Positions 28,546-37,118 of a stretch of DNA of 64,000 bases are shown here, piece by piece (the first letter of the stretch is position 1; each line of letters begins with the position of its first letter). Location: assembly GCF_003284725.1 (NCBI RefSeq), contig NZ_PGTO01000004.1, positions 186,001 to 250,000 of the forward strand, given 5' to 3'. Position numbers and translations under genes: made by a program. The notes beneath the pieces are model-generated. The model searched no databases, was not told the DNA's origin, and saw only the letters and a list, made by a program, of their open reading frames with translations. The DNA is from Paramagnetospirillum kuznetsovii (lineage in GTDB: Bacteria > Pseudomonadota > Alphaproteobacteria > Rhodospirillales > Magnetospirillaceae).

Positions 28546-28714
28546 CGCCGAGCTCCATCGATCCGAGACCGACCATGTTAGTCCGCCCCCAATGACCGGG
28601 AAAAATAGTAAAATTACCAATTTTTTACAATGGATATTGCCCGGTTCCGAAATTAGAACAGTCCTAGATTATCGGACTATCAATCCTTTGGCTTATGTAA
28701 CTGGTCTGGTCCTA

Positions 28715-28739
28715 CCAAATTTGACCTAACTCAAATTGG
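28715..28739. promoter_or_regulatory. inverted repeat in the GGDEF/HD-GYP divergent intergenic region
   Basis: CCAAATTTGA-cctaac-TCAAATTGG, arms matching except for one bulged base, lies 40 bp upstream of the HD-GYP start in an AT-rich gap of 233 bp. Size and position suit an operator for a dimeric regulator. No known consensus was recognised. Confidence 0.45.
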
Positions 28740-28778
28740 GCTGTATGTTCAGCGATTCGATTGCCTGAGTGCCAACCG

Positions 28779-29921
28779 ATGAACAGAGTGACCGCCGATA
28801 TGCCGCCCAAACCGCTTTCCGTCATCCATCAGGGATTGGCGGAACGGCTTCTCTCCATTCATGGCGATATCAAGGACGACGACGGGCTGGCGGCGCTCAG
28901 CCGGGTCGCCATCGCCCTGTATGACGAACGCACCGACATCCTGAAGACCTTCATTCATTCCAGCGAAGGCATCAGCCCGCTGGATCATTCCTCGGCCACC
29001 CTGGCGAATCTCCCAACCTTGAAGCATCTCGCGGAGACCGGCGAGCGCCGGGTCATCAACGATCTGGAGGCGGTGGCCGCCACCGGGCAAGAGCACGCGG
29101 CTCGGCTGGTGTCGTTCGGCTACCGCGCCAGTTTCACCCTGCCCATCCGCTCCAAGGATTGGTTCTTCGGATTCCTCTTCCTCAATTCCATGGAGAAGGA
29201 TTTTTTCACGCCACAGGTGGTGCACCGGCTGCGGCCCTATGCGGAGCTGATCGCCCAAGTGGTGATGCGCGAGTTGGATCTGGTGCGCATGATGCAGTCG
29301 GCGGTTCGGATCATCCGGCAGGTCTCAACGGTGCGCGACGAGGAAACCGGCGCCCATCTGGCGCGCATGGCGCGCTACGCCCGGCTGATCGCCATCAAGC
29401 TGGCCGATCGCCATCAATTGTCCGACGAGTTCATCGAATATCTCTTCCAATTCACGCCTTTGCACGATGTGGGGAAGATCTCGGTTCCCGATAACATCTT
29501 GTTCAAGCCGGGCAAGCTCGATCCCCACGAATACGAGATCATGAAGGGCCATGTGGGCAGGGGGCTCGAAATCATCGACCTCATGGCCGATGATTTCGGC
29601 ATGCAGTCCATGGCCTATTTCAGCGTCTTGCGGAACGTCATCGCCTATCACCACGAGGCGCTTGACGGCAGCGGCTATCCCCATGGGCTGCGAGGCCGCG
29701 AAATCCCGTTGGAAGCCCGCATCGCCGCTGTGGCCGACGTGTTCGACGCCTTGACCTCCGACCGGCCGTATAAGAAGGCTTGGAGCAATCAGGCCGCCAT
29801 CGACCTGTTGGTGGACCAATCGGGCACCAAGTTCGATCCCGATTGCGTCGCCGCCCTGATTCAATGTGAGGCCGAGATCGCCGAGATCCAGTCCCGCTTC
29901 GAGGAAACGGTGTTCGATTGA
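28779..29921 (+). CDS. HD-GYP c-di-GMP phosphodiesterase with N-terminal GAF-like domain
   Basis: 380 residues. The N-terminal part (about 20-165) looks like a GAF sensor. The HD-GYP domain (about 185-370) has all marks of an active enzyme: HDVGK, PDNILFKPGKL, HHEALDGSGYP and DVFDALTSDRPYK. It hydrolyses c-di-GMP to GMP or pGpG. The ATG at 28779 was chosen. Its TGA overlaps the TTG start of mepA, so both may share a transcript. Opposes the divergent diguanylate cyclase. Confidence 0.93.
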   Translation: MNRVTADMPPKPLSVIHQGLAERLLSIHGDIKDDDGLAALSRVAIALYDERTDILKTFIHSSEGISPLDHSSATLANLPTLKHLAETGERRVINDLEAVAATGQEHAARLVSFGYRASFTLPIRSKDWFFGFLFLNSMEKDFFTPQVVHRLRPYAELIAQVVMRELDLVRMMQSAVRIIRQVSTVRDEETGAHLARMARYARLIAIKLADRHQLSDEFIEYLFQFTPLHDVGKISVPDNILFKPGKLDPHEYEIMKGHVGRGLEIIDLMADDFGMQSMAYFSVLRNVIAYHHEALDGSGYPHGLRGREIPLEARIAAVADVFDALTSDRPYKKAWSNQAAIDLLVDQSGTKFDPDCVAALIQCEAEIAEIQSRFEETVFD

Positions 29922-30694
29922 GGCTGCTGCTCGTCTTCCTGATGCTTGCCGTCGCGGGCAATCAATCCCTGGCCGCCGAAGTCATCGGGGGACCGGCGGC
30001 GGGCTGTCTGCGGGGGGGGCAGGCGCTGGCGTTGGATAGCGCCGATTATCAGGTTCTGCGGCAATCGCGGCAGCGGTTTTGGGGGCATCCCGCCACCGTG
30101 CGGCTGGTTCAATCCCTGGCGGCCGCCAATGCGGCGGACGGGCAGGGGACGCTGCTGATCGCCGACATGGCCCAGGCCAGGGGCGGCCCCATGCCGTCTG
30201 GCCATGCCAGCCACCAGAACGGCCTTGACGTGGATATCTGGTTCCGGCTGGCGGCGCGGCCGCTGGCCAAGGCGGATTTGGACGCTCCAAGGCCGTTACC
30301 CATGGTGCGGGTCGGCGGCGTTACCGAGCATTGGAGCGAGGCGCAGGCGCGTCTGCTGGAACGGGCCGCCCGGACGCCCGAGGTGGACCGCATCTTCGTC
30401 AACCCGGTGATCAAGCAGGCCATGTGCCGACGGGCCAAGGACGGCGAGCGCGATTGGCTGGGCAAGCTGCGGCCCTGGTGGGGCCATGATGAACATTTCC
30501 ACGTTCGCATGGTTTGTCCCGCCGACAGTCCCGACTGCGAGGGCCAGAAGCCGTTTCCCGAAGGCGACGGCTGCGGCGCCGAGCTTGACTCCTGGATGGC
30601 CAAGCCCACATTCCCGGCACCGCCGGAACGTCCCCATGTCCAGGTCCGGCCCATGCCTGAGGCCTGTGTCGCGCTTCTTGGGACGAAACCGTAA
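29918..30694 (+). CDS. mepA: penicillin-insensitive murein endopeptidase MepA
   Basis: 258 residues with an N-terminal signal peptide (cleavage expected after SLAA, near residue 20), so periplasmic. Peptidase family M74: zinc ligands lie in GGPMPSGHASHQNGLDVDIW and in WWGHDEHFHVRM. It cuts D-Ala-mDAP cross-links in peptidoglycan. The TTG start overlaps the HD-GYP stop by 3 bp. The many cysteines in the C-terminal half are usual for the family and form disulfides. Confidence 0.93.
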   Translation: MRLLLVFLMLAVAGNQSLAAEVIGGPAAGCLRGGQALALDSADYQVLRQSRQRFWGHPATVRLVQSLAAANAADGQGTLLIADMAQARGGPMPSGHASHQNGLDVDIWFRLAARPLAKADLDAPRPLPMVRVGGVTEHWSEAQARLLERAARTPEVDRIFVNPVIKQAMCRRAKDGERDWLGKLRPWWGHDEHFHVRMVCPADSPDCEGQKPFPEGDGCGAELDSWMAKPTFPAPPERPHVQVRPMPEACVALLGTKP

Positions 30695-30700
30695 CTTCGC

Positions 30701-30729
30701 TTGCAAATTCGCGCGCAAAGGCGTAAGAA
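30701..30729 (+). promoter_or_regulatory. probable rpsB promoter
   Basis: TTGCAA at 30701-30706, a 17-bp spacer and TAAGAA at 30724-30729, directly after the mepA stop. It would give an rpsB leader of roughly 115 nt. Based on match and spacing only. Confidence 0.45.
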
Positions 30730-30853
30730 CCCGCCACCAATCCACACGCGGGATCGCGGCGGCGGCATGTCTGTGTCGTCTGTTCGCTCCGGTGTCAGGC
30801 CCAGCCTGACGACTCCCGCGGAGGTTCAACCGGAGAAGCAAAGGATTTTTCCG

Positions 30854-31651
30854 ATGGCTCTGCCCACGTTCTCTATGCGTCAGCTCGTCGAAGCCGGCGT
30901 CCATTTCGGTCACAACACCCGCCGCTGGAACCCGAAGATGTCGTCGTACCTCTTCGGCATCCGCAATGGCATCCACATCATCGACCTGCAGCAGAGCGTG
31001 CCCATGCTGCACCGTGCCATGCAGGCCGTGCGCGACGTGACCGCAGGCGGCGGCCGCGTTCTGTTCGTCGGCACCAAGCATCAGGCGTCGTCCATCGTTG
31101 CCGAAAGCGCTCGCCGTTGCGGCCAGTACTTCGTCAACCACCGCTGGCTCGGCGGCATGCTGACCAACTGGAAGACCATCTCCAACTCCATCAAGCGGCT
31201 GCGCGAGCTGGACGAGCAGCTGCTCTCCGGCGCCCTGGCCGGCCTGACCAAGAAGGAACAGCTGGTCCTGCAGCGCGAGCGCGACAAGCTCGAGCGCGCC
31301 CTGGGCGGCATCAAGGAGATGGGCGGCCTGCCCGACATCCTGTTCATCATCGACACCAACAAGGAACAGCTGGCGGTTCAGGAAGCCAACAAGCTGGGCA
31401 TTCCGGTGGTGGCGATCATCGACTCCAATTCCGATCCGGCCGGCATCACCTATCCGGTGCCCGGCAATGACGACGCCATCCGCGCCATCCAGACCTATTG
31501 CGATCTGATGGCCGGCTCCGTGCTGGACGGCATCTCCGCCGAGATCACCCGCAGCGGCGGCGACGTCGGCGCGGCCGCCGAAGCCCCGGTCGAGCAGATC
31601 CCCGAGGTTGTCGAGGCCGCCGCCGAAGAGGCACCCGCCGCTTCGGTCTAA
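30854..31651 (+). CDS. rpsB: 30S ribosomal protein S2
   Basis: 265-residue S2, opening [20 protein letters not shown] with the characteristic [10 protein letters not shown] next and DLQQSVPML shortly after; [13 protein letters not shown] is present. The C-terminal tail is an Ala/Glu-rich extension common in alphaproteobacteria. AAGGA about ten bases before the ATG at 30854. First gene of the translation/lipid cluster; the leader may hold autoregulatory structure, but none was identified with confidence. Confidence 0.98.
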   Translation: MALPTFSMRQLVEAGVHFGHNTRRWNPKMSSYLFGIRNGIHIIDLQQSVPMLHRAMQAVRDVTAGGGRVLFVGTKHQASSIVAESARRCGQYFVNHRWLGGMLTNWKTISNSIKRLRELDEQLLSGALAGLTKKEQLVLQRERDKLERALGGIKEMGGLPDILFIIDTNKEQLAVQEANKLGIPVVAIIDSNSDPAGITYPVPGNDDAIRAIQTYCDLMAGSVLDGISAEITRSGGDVGAAAEAPVEQIPEVVEAAAEEAPAASV

Positions 31652-31669
31652 GCCGTTCTTGTGAAGAAG

Positions 31670-31698
31670 AATGGCGGCGACACACCATCGCCGCCATT
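31670..31698 (+). other. perfect stem-loop after rpsB
   Basis: AATGGCGGCGA-cacacca-TCGCCGCCATT: an 11-bp perfect stem with a 7-nt loop, 18 bp past the rpsB stop. No T-run follows, so it is not a classical terminator; it could be a processing site, a 3' protection element or a partial attenuator. Confidence 0.65.
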
Positions 31699-31763
31699 CA
31701 CTTGATTGCCCCTCGCCGGGCGCGCCCGTTCGGGCGCTTGGCCGCCGCCTCGATGGCGGCTAC

Positions 31764-31792
31764 AAACCGGCGAACGAGGCGTTCACCGGTTT
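31764..31792 (+). other. stem-loop in the tsf leader
   Basis: AAACCGG-c-GAACG-agg-CGTTC-a-CCGGTTT: 7 plus 5 base pairs with a single C/A mismatch, ending 60 bp before the tsf ATG. Together with the hairpin at 31670 it occupies the 201-bp rpsB-tsf gap. Confidence 0.6.
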
Positions 31793-31852
31793 GACAATAC
31801 CACTGTTTCCAAGGGCTCGACACGCGAGCCCAAGTCCGAGAGAGGAAGACCA

Positions 31853-32779
31853 ATGGCCGAGATTACCGCTTCGCTGGTCAAGGAACTGCGCGAGAAGACT
31901 GGCGCAGGCATGATGGATTGCAAGAAGGCGCTGGGCGAGACCGCTGGCGACATCGAAGCCGCCATCGACTGGCTGCGCACCAAGGGCCTTGCCGCCGCCG
32001 CCAAGAAGGCCGGCCGCGTCGCCGCCGAGGGTCTGGTGGCCGTCGCCACCGCAGGCACCAAGGGTGTCGCCGTCGAAGTCAATGCCGAGACCGATTTCGT
32101 CGCCCGCAACGAGCAGTTCCAGGGCTTCGTCGCCGCCGTCGCCACCGTGGCGCTGACCAAGGGCAGCGATGCCGAGGCCATCAAATCCGCCGAATGCCCC
32201 GGCGCGGGCAAGTCGGTGGCCGACCAGCTGACCGCCCTGATCGCCACCATCGGCGAGAACATGAACTTCCGCCGCGCCGTTCGCCTGGAAGTGCCCAACG
32301 GCGTCGTCGCCTCCTATGTCCACTCGTCCATCGCGGCGGGCCTGGGCAAGATCGGCTGCCTGGTGGCGCTGGAATCCACCGGCGATCAGGCCCGTCTGGC
32401 CGAACTGGGCAAGCAGATCGCCATGCATGTGGCGGCCGCCAATCCGCTGTTCCTTAATCCCACCCAGGTGGACACCGCCGCCCTGGAGCGCGAGAAGGCC
32501 GTTCTGACCGAGCAGGCCCAGGCTTCCGGCAAGCCCCCCGCCGTCATCGAGAAGATGGTGGAAGGCCGCATCCGCAAGTACTACGAGGAAGTCTGCCTGA
32601 GCGAGCAGATCTTCGTCATCGATCAGGAGAACAAGATCTCCAAGGTGCTCGATACCGTCGGCAAGGAAATCGGCGCGCCGATCAAGCTGGCCGGTTTCGC
32701 CCGTTTCGCCCTGGGCGAAGGAATCGAGAAGGAAGAGAAGGACTTCGCCGCCGAGGTGGCCGCCCAGCTGGGCCGCTGA
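31853..32779 (+). CDS. tsf: translation elongation factor Ts
   Basis: 308-residue EF-Ts, the nucleotide exchange factor for EF-Tu. The N-terminal UBA-like segment [19 protein letters not shown] is diagnostic, followed by [13 protein letters not shown] and the dimerisation domain. ATG at 31853 with AGAGGAAG upstream. Downstream of rpsB, as in most bacteria, and closed by its own terminator before pyrH. Confidence 0.98.
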   Translation: MAEITASLVKELREKTGAGMMDCKKALGETAGDIEAAIDWLRTKGLAAAAKKAGRVAAEGLVAVATAGTKGVAVEVNAETDFVARNEQFQGFVAAVATVALTKGSDAEAIKSAECPGAGKSVADQLTALIATIGENMNFRRAVRLEVPNGVVASYVHSSIAAGLGKIGCLVALESTGDQARLAELGKQIAMHVAAANPLFLNPTQVDTAALEREKAVLTEQAQASGKPPAVIEKMVEGRIRKYYEEVCLSEQIFVIDQENKISKVLDTVGKEIGAPIKLAGFARFALGEGIEKEEKDFAAEVAAQLGR

Positions 32780-32795
32780 TCGACGACAGGGTCAG

Positions 32796-32833
32796 GGGCC
32801 GCTCGCCGTCTCGGCGGGCGGCCCTTTGCTTTT
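32796..32833 (+). terminator. Rho-independent terminator after tsf
   Basis: A 13-bp stem GGGCCGCTCGCCG/CGGCGGGCGGCCC (one T-G pair) with loop TCT at 32796-32824, followed by TTTGCTTTT. It lies 16 bp after the tsf stop and separates rpsB-tsf from pyrH. Confidence 0.92.
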
Positions 32834-32945
32834 TACCCCCCACAAGGGGCGCGACAGGCGGGCGGAATGGTGTATGATCGCCGCCGCTCGGGCCGTGAAA
32901 CATCGGCACGGAACAGCACCGCCATCACCAGACCTGAGGGAGCCC

Positions 32946-33668
32946 ATGGCTCACGTCGCCAAATTCCGCCGCGTTCTCCTCAAGATTTCCGGCGAAGGCC
33001 TGATGGGAACCCGTGAATACGGTCTCGATCCCGCCACGGTGGAACGCATCGCCCGCGAGGTTAAGTCGGTCCGTGACCTCGGCGTCGAGGTCTGCGTCGT
33101 CATCGGCGGCGGCAACATCTTCCGTGGCGTCTCCGGCGCTTCCAGCGGGATGGAGCGCGCCGCGGCGGACAACATGGGCATGCTGGCCACCGTCATCAAC
33201 GCTTTGTCGGTCCAGAACGCCCTGGAACGGGTCGGCTGCGAGACCCGGGTGCAGTCCGCCATCGTCATGCCGACGGTGTGCGAGGCCTTCATCCGTCGCC
33301 GCGCCATCCGCCATCTGGAAAAGGGCAGGGTGGTGATCTTCGCCGCCGGGACCGGCAATCCGTTCTTCACCACCGATACCGCCGCCGCGCTGCGCGCAGT
33401 GGAAATGGGCTGTGGCGCCCTGCTGAAGGCGACCCAGGTGGACGGCGTCTATTCCGCCGATCCGAAGAAGGTCAAGGATGCGGTGCGCTACGACCATCTG
33501 ACCTTCAACGACGTCATCGCCCGTGATCTCGCCGTCATGGACACCTCGGCCATCGCGCTGTGCCGCGAGAACAAGGTTCCCATCGTGGTGTTCGACCTGC
33601 ACCGTCCGGGGGCTTTCGCCGAGGTGGTGTCGGGCCAGGGATTGTTCACCATCATCAGCAACGACTAA
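32946..33668 (+). CDS. pyrH: UMP kinase
   Basis: 240-residue hexameric bacterial UMP kinase (amino-acid kinase fold) making UDP from UMP. Visible: [12 protein letters not shown] at the N-terminus, [10 protein letters not shown], and the nucleotide-binding [16 protein letters not shown] at 32946. First gene after the tsf terminator, followed 15 bp later by frr, so pyrH-frr-uppS-cdsA probably start a new operon. Confidence 0.98.
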   Translation: MAHVAKFRRVLLKISGEGLMGTREYGLDPATVERIAREVKSVRDLGVEVCVVIGGGNIFRGVSGASSGMERAAADNMGMLATVINALSVQNALERVGCETRVQSAIVMPTVCEAFIRRRAIRHLEKGRVVIFAAGTGNPFFTTDTAAALRAVEMGCGALLKATQVDGVYSADPKKVKDAVRYDHLTFNDVIARDLAVMDTSAIALCRENKVPIVVFDLHRPGAFAEVVSGQGLFTIISND

Positions 33669-33683
33669 AAAGGGGAGTTGATC

Positions 33684-34256
33684 GTGTCCGCTCCGACCAA
33701 CTGGGGTGACCTCAAGAAGGACGTCACCCGCCGCATGGACAGTGCCTTAGAGGTGCTGAAGAAGGAATTCTCCGGCCTGCGCTCCGGCCGTGCCTCCGTC
33801 AATCTGTTGGACCCGGTGGTGGTCGAGGCCTATGGCCAGACCATGCCGCTGTCCCAATGCGGCACCGTCGGCGTGCCAGAGCCGCGCATGTTGACCGTGC
33901 AGGTGTGGGACAAGAGCCAGGTGAAGGCGGTCGAAAAGGCCATCGCCAATGCCGGTCTCGGGCTTAATCCCCAAGCCGACGGCCAGATGATCCGGGTGCC
34001 GATTCCCGCGCTGAACGAGGAGCGCCGCAAGGAATTGCAGAAGGTGGCCGGTAAGTACTCGGAACAGGCCCGTGTCTCGGTGCGCAATGTGCGGCGCGAC
34101 GGCATGGACTCCTTGAAGAAGATGGAAAAGGACGGCCACATCTCCGAGGACGAGATCAAGAAGCACGAAAAAGAGATCCAGCAGATCACCGACGACATCA
34201 TCAAGAAGATCGACGAGCATCTGGCTCACAAAGAAAAAGAAATCATGCAGGTCTAG
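33684..34256 (+). CDS. frr: ribosome recycling factor
   Basis: 190 residues, normal for RRF, which with EF-G splits post-termination ribosomes. Family motifs are [14 protein letters not shown] near the N-terminus and [14 protein letters not shown] near the middle, with charged long helices. The GTG start at 33684 sits six bases after AGGGGAG; the TTG six bases earlier is too close to that site. Confidence 0.97.
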   Translation: MSAPTNWGDLKKDVTRRMDSALEVLKKEFSGLRSGRASVNLLDPVVVEAYGQTMPLSQCGTVGVPEPRMLTVQVWDKSQVKAVEKAIANAGLGLNPQADGQMIRVPIPALNEERRKELQKVAGKYSEQARVSVRNVRRDGMDSLKKMEKDGHISEDEIKKHEKEIQQITDDIIKKIDEHLAHKEKEIMQV

Positions 34257-34264
34257 AAGGCAGG

Positions 34265-34996
34265 ATGGAACCCGTACCGTCTCACGCCGCGCCGCCGCCG
34301 CCGCCCGCCCATATCGCCATCATCATGGATGGCAATGGACGCTGGGCCAAGGCGCGTGGGCTGCCCCGCACCGCCGGTCACAAGCGGGGCGCCGAATCGG
34401 TGCGCCGCACCGTCGAGGCGGCGCGCGAGATGGGGGTTTCCTATCTGACCTTGTATGGCTTCTCGTCGGAGAACTGGAAGCGTCCGGCGGGCGAAGTCAC
34501 CGACCTGATGGGACTGTTGCGCCTTTATCTTCGCAACGAGGTCAATCATCTGCATAAGAACGGCATCCGCCTCAAGGTGATCGGCGACCGCGAACGCCTG
34601 GGGCCGGACATCGTCCGGCTGATCGAGGATGCCGAAGCCAAGACCGCCGCCAACTCCGCACTGACCCTGGTGTTGGCGCTGTCCTACGGTGGACGTCAGG
34701 AGATGGTGGAAGCCGCGCGTCGGGTAGCGGCGGATGTGGCGGCGGGACGGCTCTCTCCGGATGCCATCGATGAGGACGTGGTCGGGAGCCGCCTCTTCAC
34801 CGCTGGCATTCCTGATCCCGACCTGATCATCCGCACCAGCGGCGAGAAGCGCATCAGCAATTTCCTATTGTGGCAGGGCGCTTACGCCGAACTGGTGTTC
34901 ATCGAAACCCTGTGGCCCGAGTTCGGGCGCGCGGAATTGGAAAGCGCCATCCAGGAGTTCCACGGCCGCGACCGCCGCTACGGAGCCACCCGGTGA
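34265..34996 (+). CDS. uppS: isoprenyl transferase (undecaprenyl diphosphate synthase)
   Basis: 243 residues. HIAIIMDGNGRWA gives the catalytic Asp and P-loop of cis-prenyltransferases, followed by RTAGHKRGAE; the C-terminal IRTSGEKRISNFLLWQ is also conserved. It condenses isopentenyl diphosphate onto farnesyl diphosphate to make the C55 carrier for peptidoglycan and O-antigen. A short proline-rich N-terminus (PPPPP) precedes the core. Eight bases after frr and just before cdsA. Confidence 0.97.
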   Translation: MEPVPSHAAPPPPPAHIAIIMDGNGRWAKARGLPRTAGHKRGAESVRRTVEAAREMGVSYLTLYGFSSENWKRPAGEVTDLMGLLRLYLRNEVNHLHKNGIRLKVIGDRERLGPDIVRLIEDAEAKTAANSALTLVLALSYGGRQEMVEAARRVAADVAAGRLSPDAIDEDVVGSRLFTAGIPDPDLIIRTSGEKRISNFLLWQGAYAELVFIETLWPEFGRAELESAIQEFHGRDRRYGATR

Positions 34997-35003
34997 TCAT
35001 AGC

Positions 35004-35789
35004 GTGCTGAAAACTCGCGTCATTTCCGCCGTGGTCATGGCGCCGCCCGCCTTGCTGGCGGCCTGGATGGGGGGCTATGCCTTCGCGGTGCTGGTGGCCG
35101 TGGCCGCCGCGCTGATGTGCTGGGAATGGCATGGCATGCTGACCAAGGGCTTCGGCCCTTCCGGGCGTTTGGCCGCCGTCGCCTGCTTCCTGGCGGCGCT
35201 GTTGGCTGTAAGCCAGCCGCATGCCGCCGTGGTGATGGTGGCAATATGCGCGGCCATGGCGGCCTTGCTGGCCAAGCCTGAACAAGATGGGCGCCTTTGG
35301 GCCGGGCTTGGCGCGCTCTATGTGGGATTGCCGTCGGTGGCGCTGGTTTGGCTCCGCGAAGACCCCGCCATGGGTGCCGCCGTGGTATGGTGGCTCTTGC
35401 TGATGGTATGGGCGACGGATATCGGCGCCTACGCCTTCGGGCGGATGATCGGCGGACCGTTGCTATTGCCCGCTGTCAGCCCTAAGAAGACTTGGGCGGG
35501 CCTGGTGGGCGGCATGATCTGTTCCGCCCTGGTCGGTCTTGGAGTGGCGGCCGTGTTCGGGCTACCCGCCGTCTTTACCGTGGCGCTTCTCAGCGCGCTG
35601 GGGGCGGTGGTGGCTCAGGTCGGCGACTTGTTCGAGTCCTGGGTCAAGCGCCGTTGCGGCGTCAAGGATTCGAGCTCTATCATTCCTGGCCATGGCGGCG
35701 TGCTTGATCGCGTCGACGGCCTGTTGTCCGCCGCCTTTGTGGTGGCGGCCATGACCTTGGCGAGCGGCCAGTCGGTTTTGGCCTGGTAA
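35004..35789 (+). CDS. cdsA: phosphatidate cytidylyltransferase
   Basis: 261-residue integral membrane enzyme with about six to seven hydrophobic segments, forming CDP-diacylglycerol from phosphatidate and CTP. The C-terminal CDS signature is present: KRRCGVKDSSSIIPGHGGVLDRVD, given here as RRCGVKD, PGHGG and DRVDG. GTG start at 35004, 7 bp after uppS. Feeds phospholipid synthesis; the next gene dxr follows after a 163-bp gap with several palindromes. Confidence 0.96.
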   Translation: MLKTRVISAVVMAPPALLAAWMGGYAFAVLVAVAAALMCWEWHGMLTKGFGPSGRLAAVACFLAALLAVSQPHAAVVMVAICAAMAALLAKPEQDGRLWAGLGALYVGLPSVALVWLREDPAMGAAVVWWLLLMVWATDIGAYAFGRMIGGPLLLPAVSPKKTWAGLVGGMICSALVGLGVAAVFGLPAVFTVALLSALGAVVAQVGDLFESWVKRRCGVKDSSSIIPGHGGVLDRVDGLLSAAFVVAAMTLASGQSVLAW

Positions 35790-35799
35790 GGTTGACGAG

Positions 35800-35819
35800 C
35801 CAATGAACATGTTCATTGG
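35800..35819. promoter_or_regulatory. perfect 20-bp palindrome between cdsA and dxr
   Basis: CCAATGAACATGTTCATTGG is identical to its reverse complement and lies 10 bp after the cdsA stop, 133 bp before dxr. Further inverted repeats follow at 35847-35860 (GCGCCA-ca-TGGCGC) and 35870-35886. It may be an operator of a dxr promoter; no matching regulator is recognised. Confidence 0.55.
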
Positions 35820-35869
35820 AGAGAAGTTGCGGGCGAGGCTTAGGCAGCGCCACATGGCGCGGGAGCCAA

Positions 35870-35886
35870 GGGATTCAGAGAATCCC
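35870..35886. other. small hairpin in the dxr leader
   Basis: GGGATTC-aga-GAATCCC, a perfect 7-bp stem with a 3-nt loop, 66 bp upstream of the dxr start. Confidence 0.5.
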
Positions 35887-35952
35887 GCCCGGTGATTGAG
35901 GGACGGCAGGCGAGCCACGGGAGTGGATCGCCGTCAAGATAGAGGAAATGCG

Positions 35953-37116
35953 ATGAGCGCAAGGCGGGGCGTCACCATTCTGGGATCGACCGGGTCGATC
36001 GGGTGCAACACGGTGGAATTGATCGAGGCGCGGCCCGATCTGTACCGGGTCGAGGCGCTGGTGGCCAATTCACGGGTGGACATCCTGGCCGATCAGGCCC
36101 GCCGCCTGAAGGCCAAGCTGGCCGTTGTCGCCGACGAGGCGGCTTATCCGGCCTTGAAGGAAGCGCTGGCCGGTAGTGGCATCGAGGCCGCCGCTGGCGC
36201 CCGATCCGTCGTCGCCGCCGCCGAGTTGCCGGCCGACTGGGTCATGGCCGCCATCGTCGGCGCCGCCGGTCTGGCCCCCACCTTGGCCGCCGTGCGCCGT
36301 GGCGCCGTGGTCGGGCTGGCCAACAAGGAATGTCTCGTCTGCGCCGGTCAGTTGATGATGGCCGAGGTGCAAAAGCACAAGGCCACCTTGCTGCCGGTGG
36401 ATTCCGAGCACTCCGCCATCTTCCAGGTGTTCGAGTTCGACCAGCACGACAAGATCGAGAAGATCATCCTGACCGCCTCGGGCGGCCCGTTCCGCACCAA
36501 AAGCCGCGAGTTCATGGCCGATGTGACGCCGGAACAGGCGGTGGCCCATCCCAACTGGTCCATGGGCGCCAAGATCTCGGTGGATTCCGCGTCCATGTTC
36601 AACAAGGGGCTGGAACTGATCGAGGCCCATCACCTGTTCGACATGCCCGAAGACAAGATCGATATCGTCGTCCATCCCCAGTCGGTAATTCATTCGCTGG
36701 TGGCCTATGTGGATGGCTCGGTTCTGGCTCAGTTGGGCTCGCCCGACATGCGTACGCCCATCGCCTATGCCCTGGGCTGGCCCAACCGCATCGAGGCCCC
36801 GGCGCCCAAGCTGGATCTGGCCGCCATCGCCACCCTGACCTTCGAGCAGCCCGATCCCGTGCGCTTTCCGTCGCTGCGTCTGGCGCGTGAGTCGTTGCGG
36901 GCGGGCGGTTCGGCGGCGGCGGTGATGAATGCCGCCAACGAAGTGGCCGTGGCGGCCTTCCTGGGTCGCAAGATCGGCTTCCTCGACATCGCCCGCGTGG
37001 TGGAAAAGACCCTGGAGCGCGTCCCCCACGAAGAGATCAACTCCATTGACGACGTACTGGCCAAGGATGCCGAGGCCCGCGCCTTCGCCTCGGGTCTGAT
37101 CGAGGACAAGGCCTGA
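35953..37116 (+). CDS. dxr: 1-deoxy-D-xylulose 5-phosphate reductoisomerase
   Basis: 387 residues; NADPH-dependent conversion of DXP to MEP, the committed step of the non-mevalonate isoprenoid pathway. Visible are the NADPH loop ILGSTGSIG, the metal/substrate region LLPVDSEHSAIFQ, TASGGPFRT, and DSASMFNKGLE with HPQSVIHSLV. The ATG at 35953 has AGAGGAA upstream. Supplies precursors for UppS and the hopanoid genes, and lies directly before rseP. Confidence 0.98.
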   Translation: MSARRGVTILGSTGSIGCNTVELIEARPDLYRVEALVANSRVDILADQARRLKAKLAVVADEAAYPALKEALAGSGIEAAAGARSVVAAAELPADWVMAAIVGAAGLAPTLAAVRRGAVVGLANKECLVCAGQLMMAEVQKHKATLLPVDSEHSAIFQVFEFDQHDKIEKIILTASGGPFRTKSREFMADVTPEQAVAHPNWSMGAKISVDSASMFNKGLELIEAHHLFDMPEDKIDIVVHPQSVIHSLVAYVDGSVLAQLGSPDMRTPIAYALGWPNRIEAPAPKLDLAAIATLTFEQPDPVRFPSLRLARESLRAGGSAAAVMNAANEVAVAAFLGRKIGFLDIARVVEKTLERVPHEEINSIDDVLAKDAEARAFASGLIEDKA

Positions 37117-37118
37117 TC

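Noticed and set aside
35803-35895. 30-codon leader peptide before dxr
   Set aside because: The frame starts inside the 20-bp palindrome, lacks a ribosome site and shows no attenuator codons.
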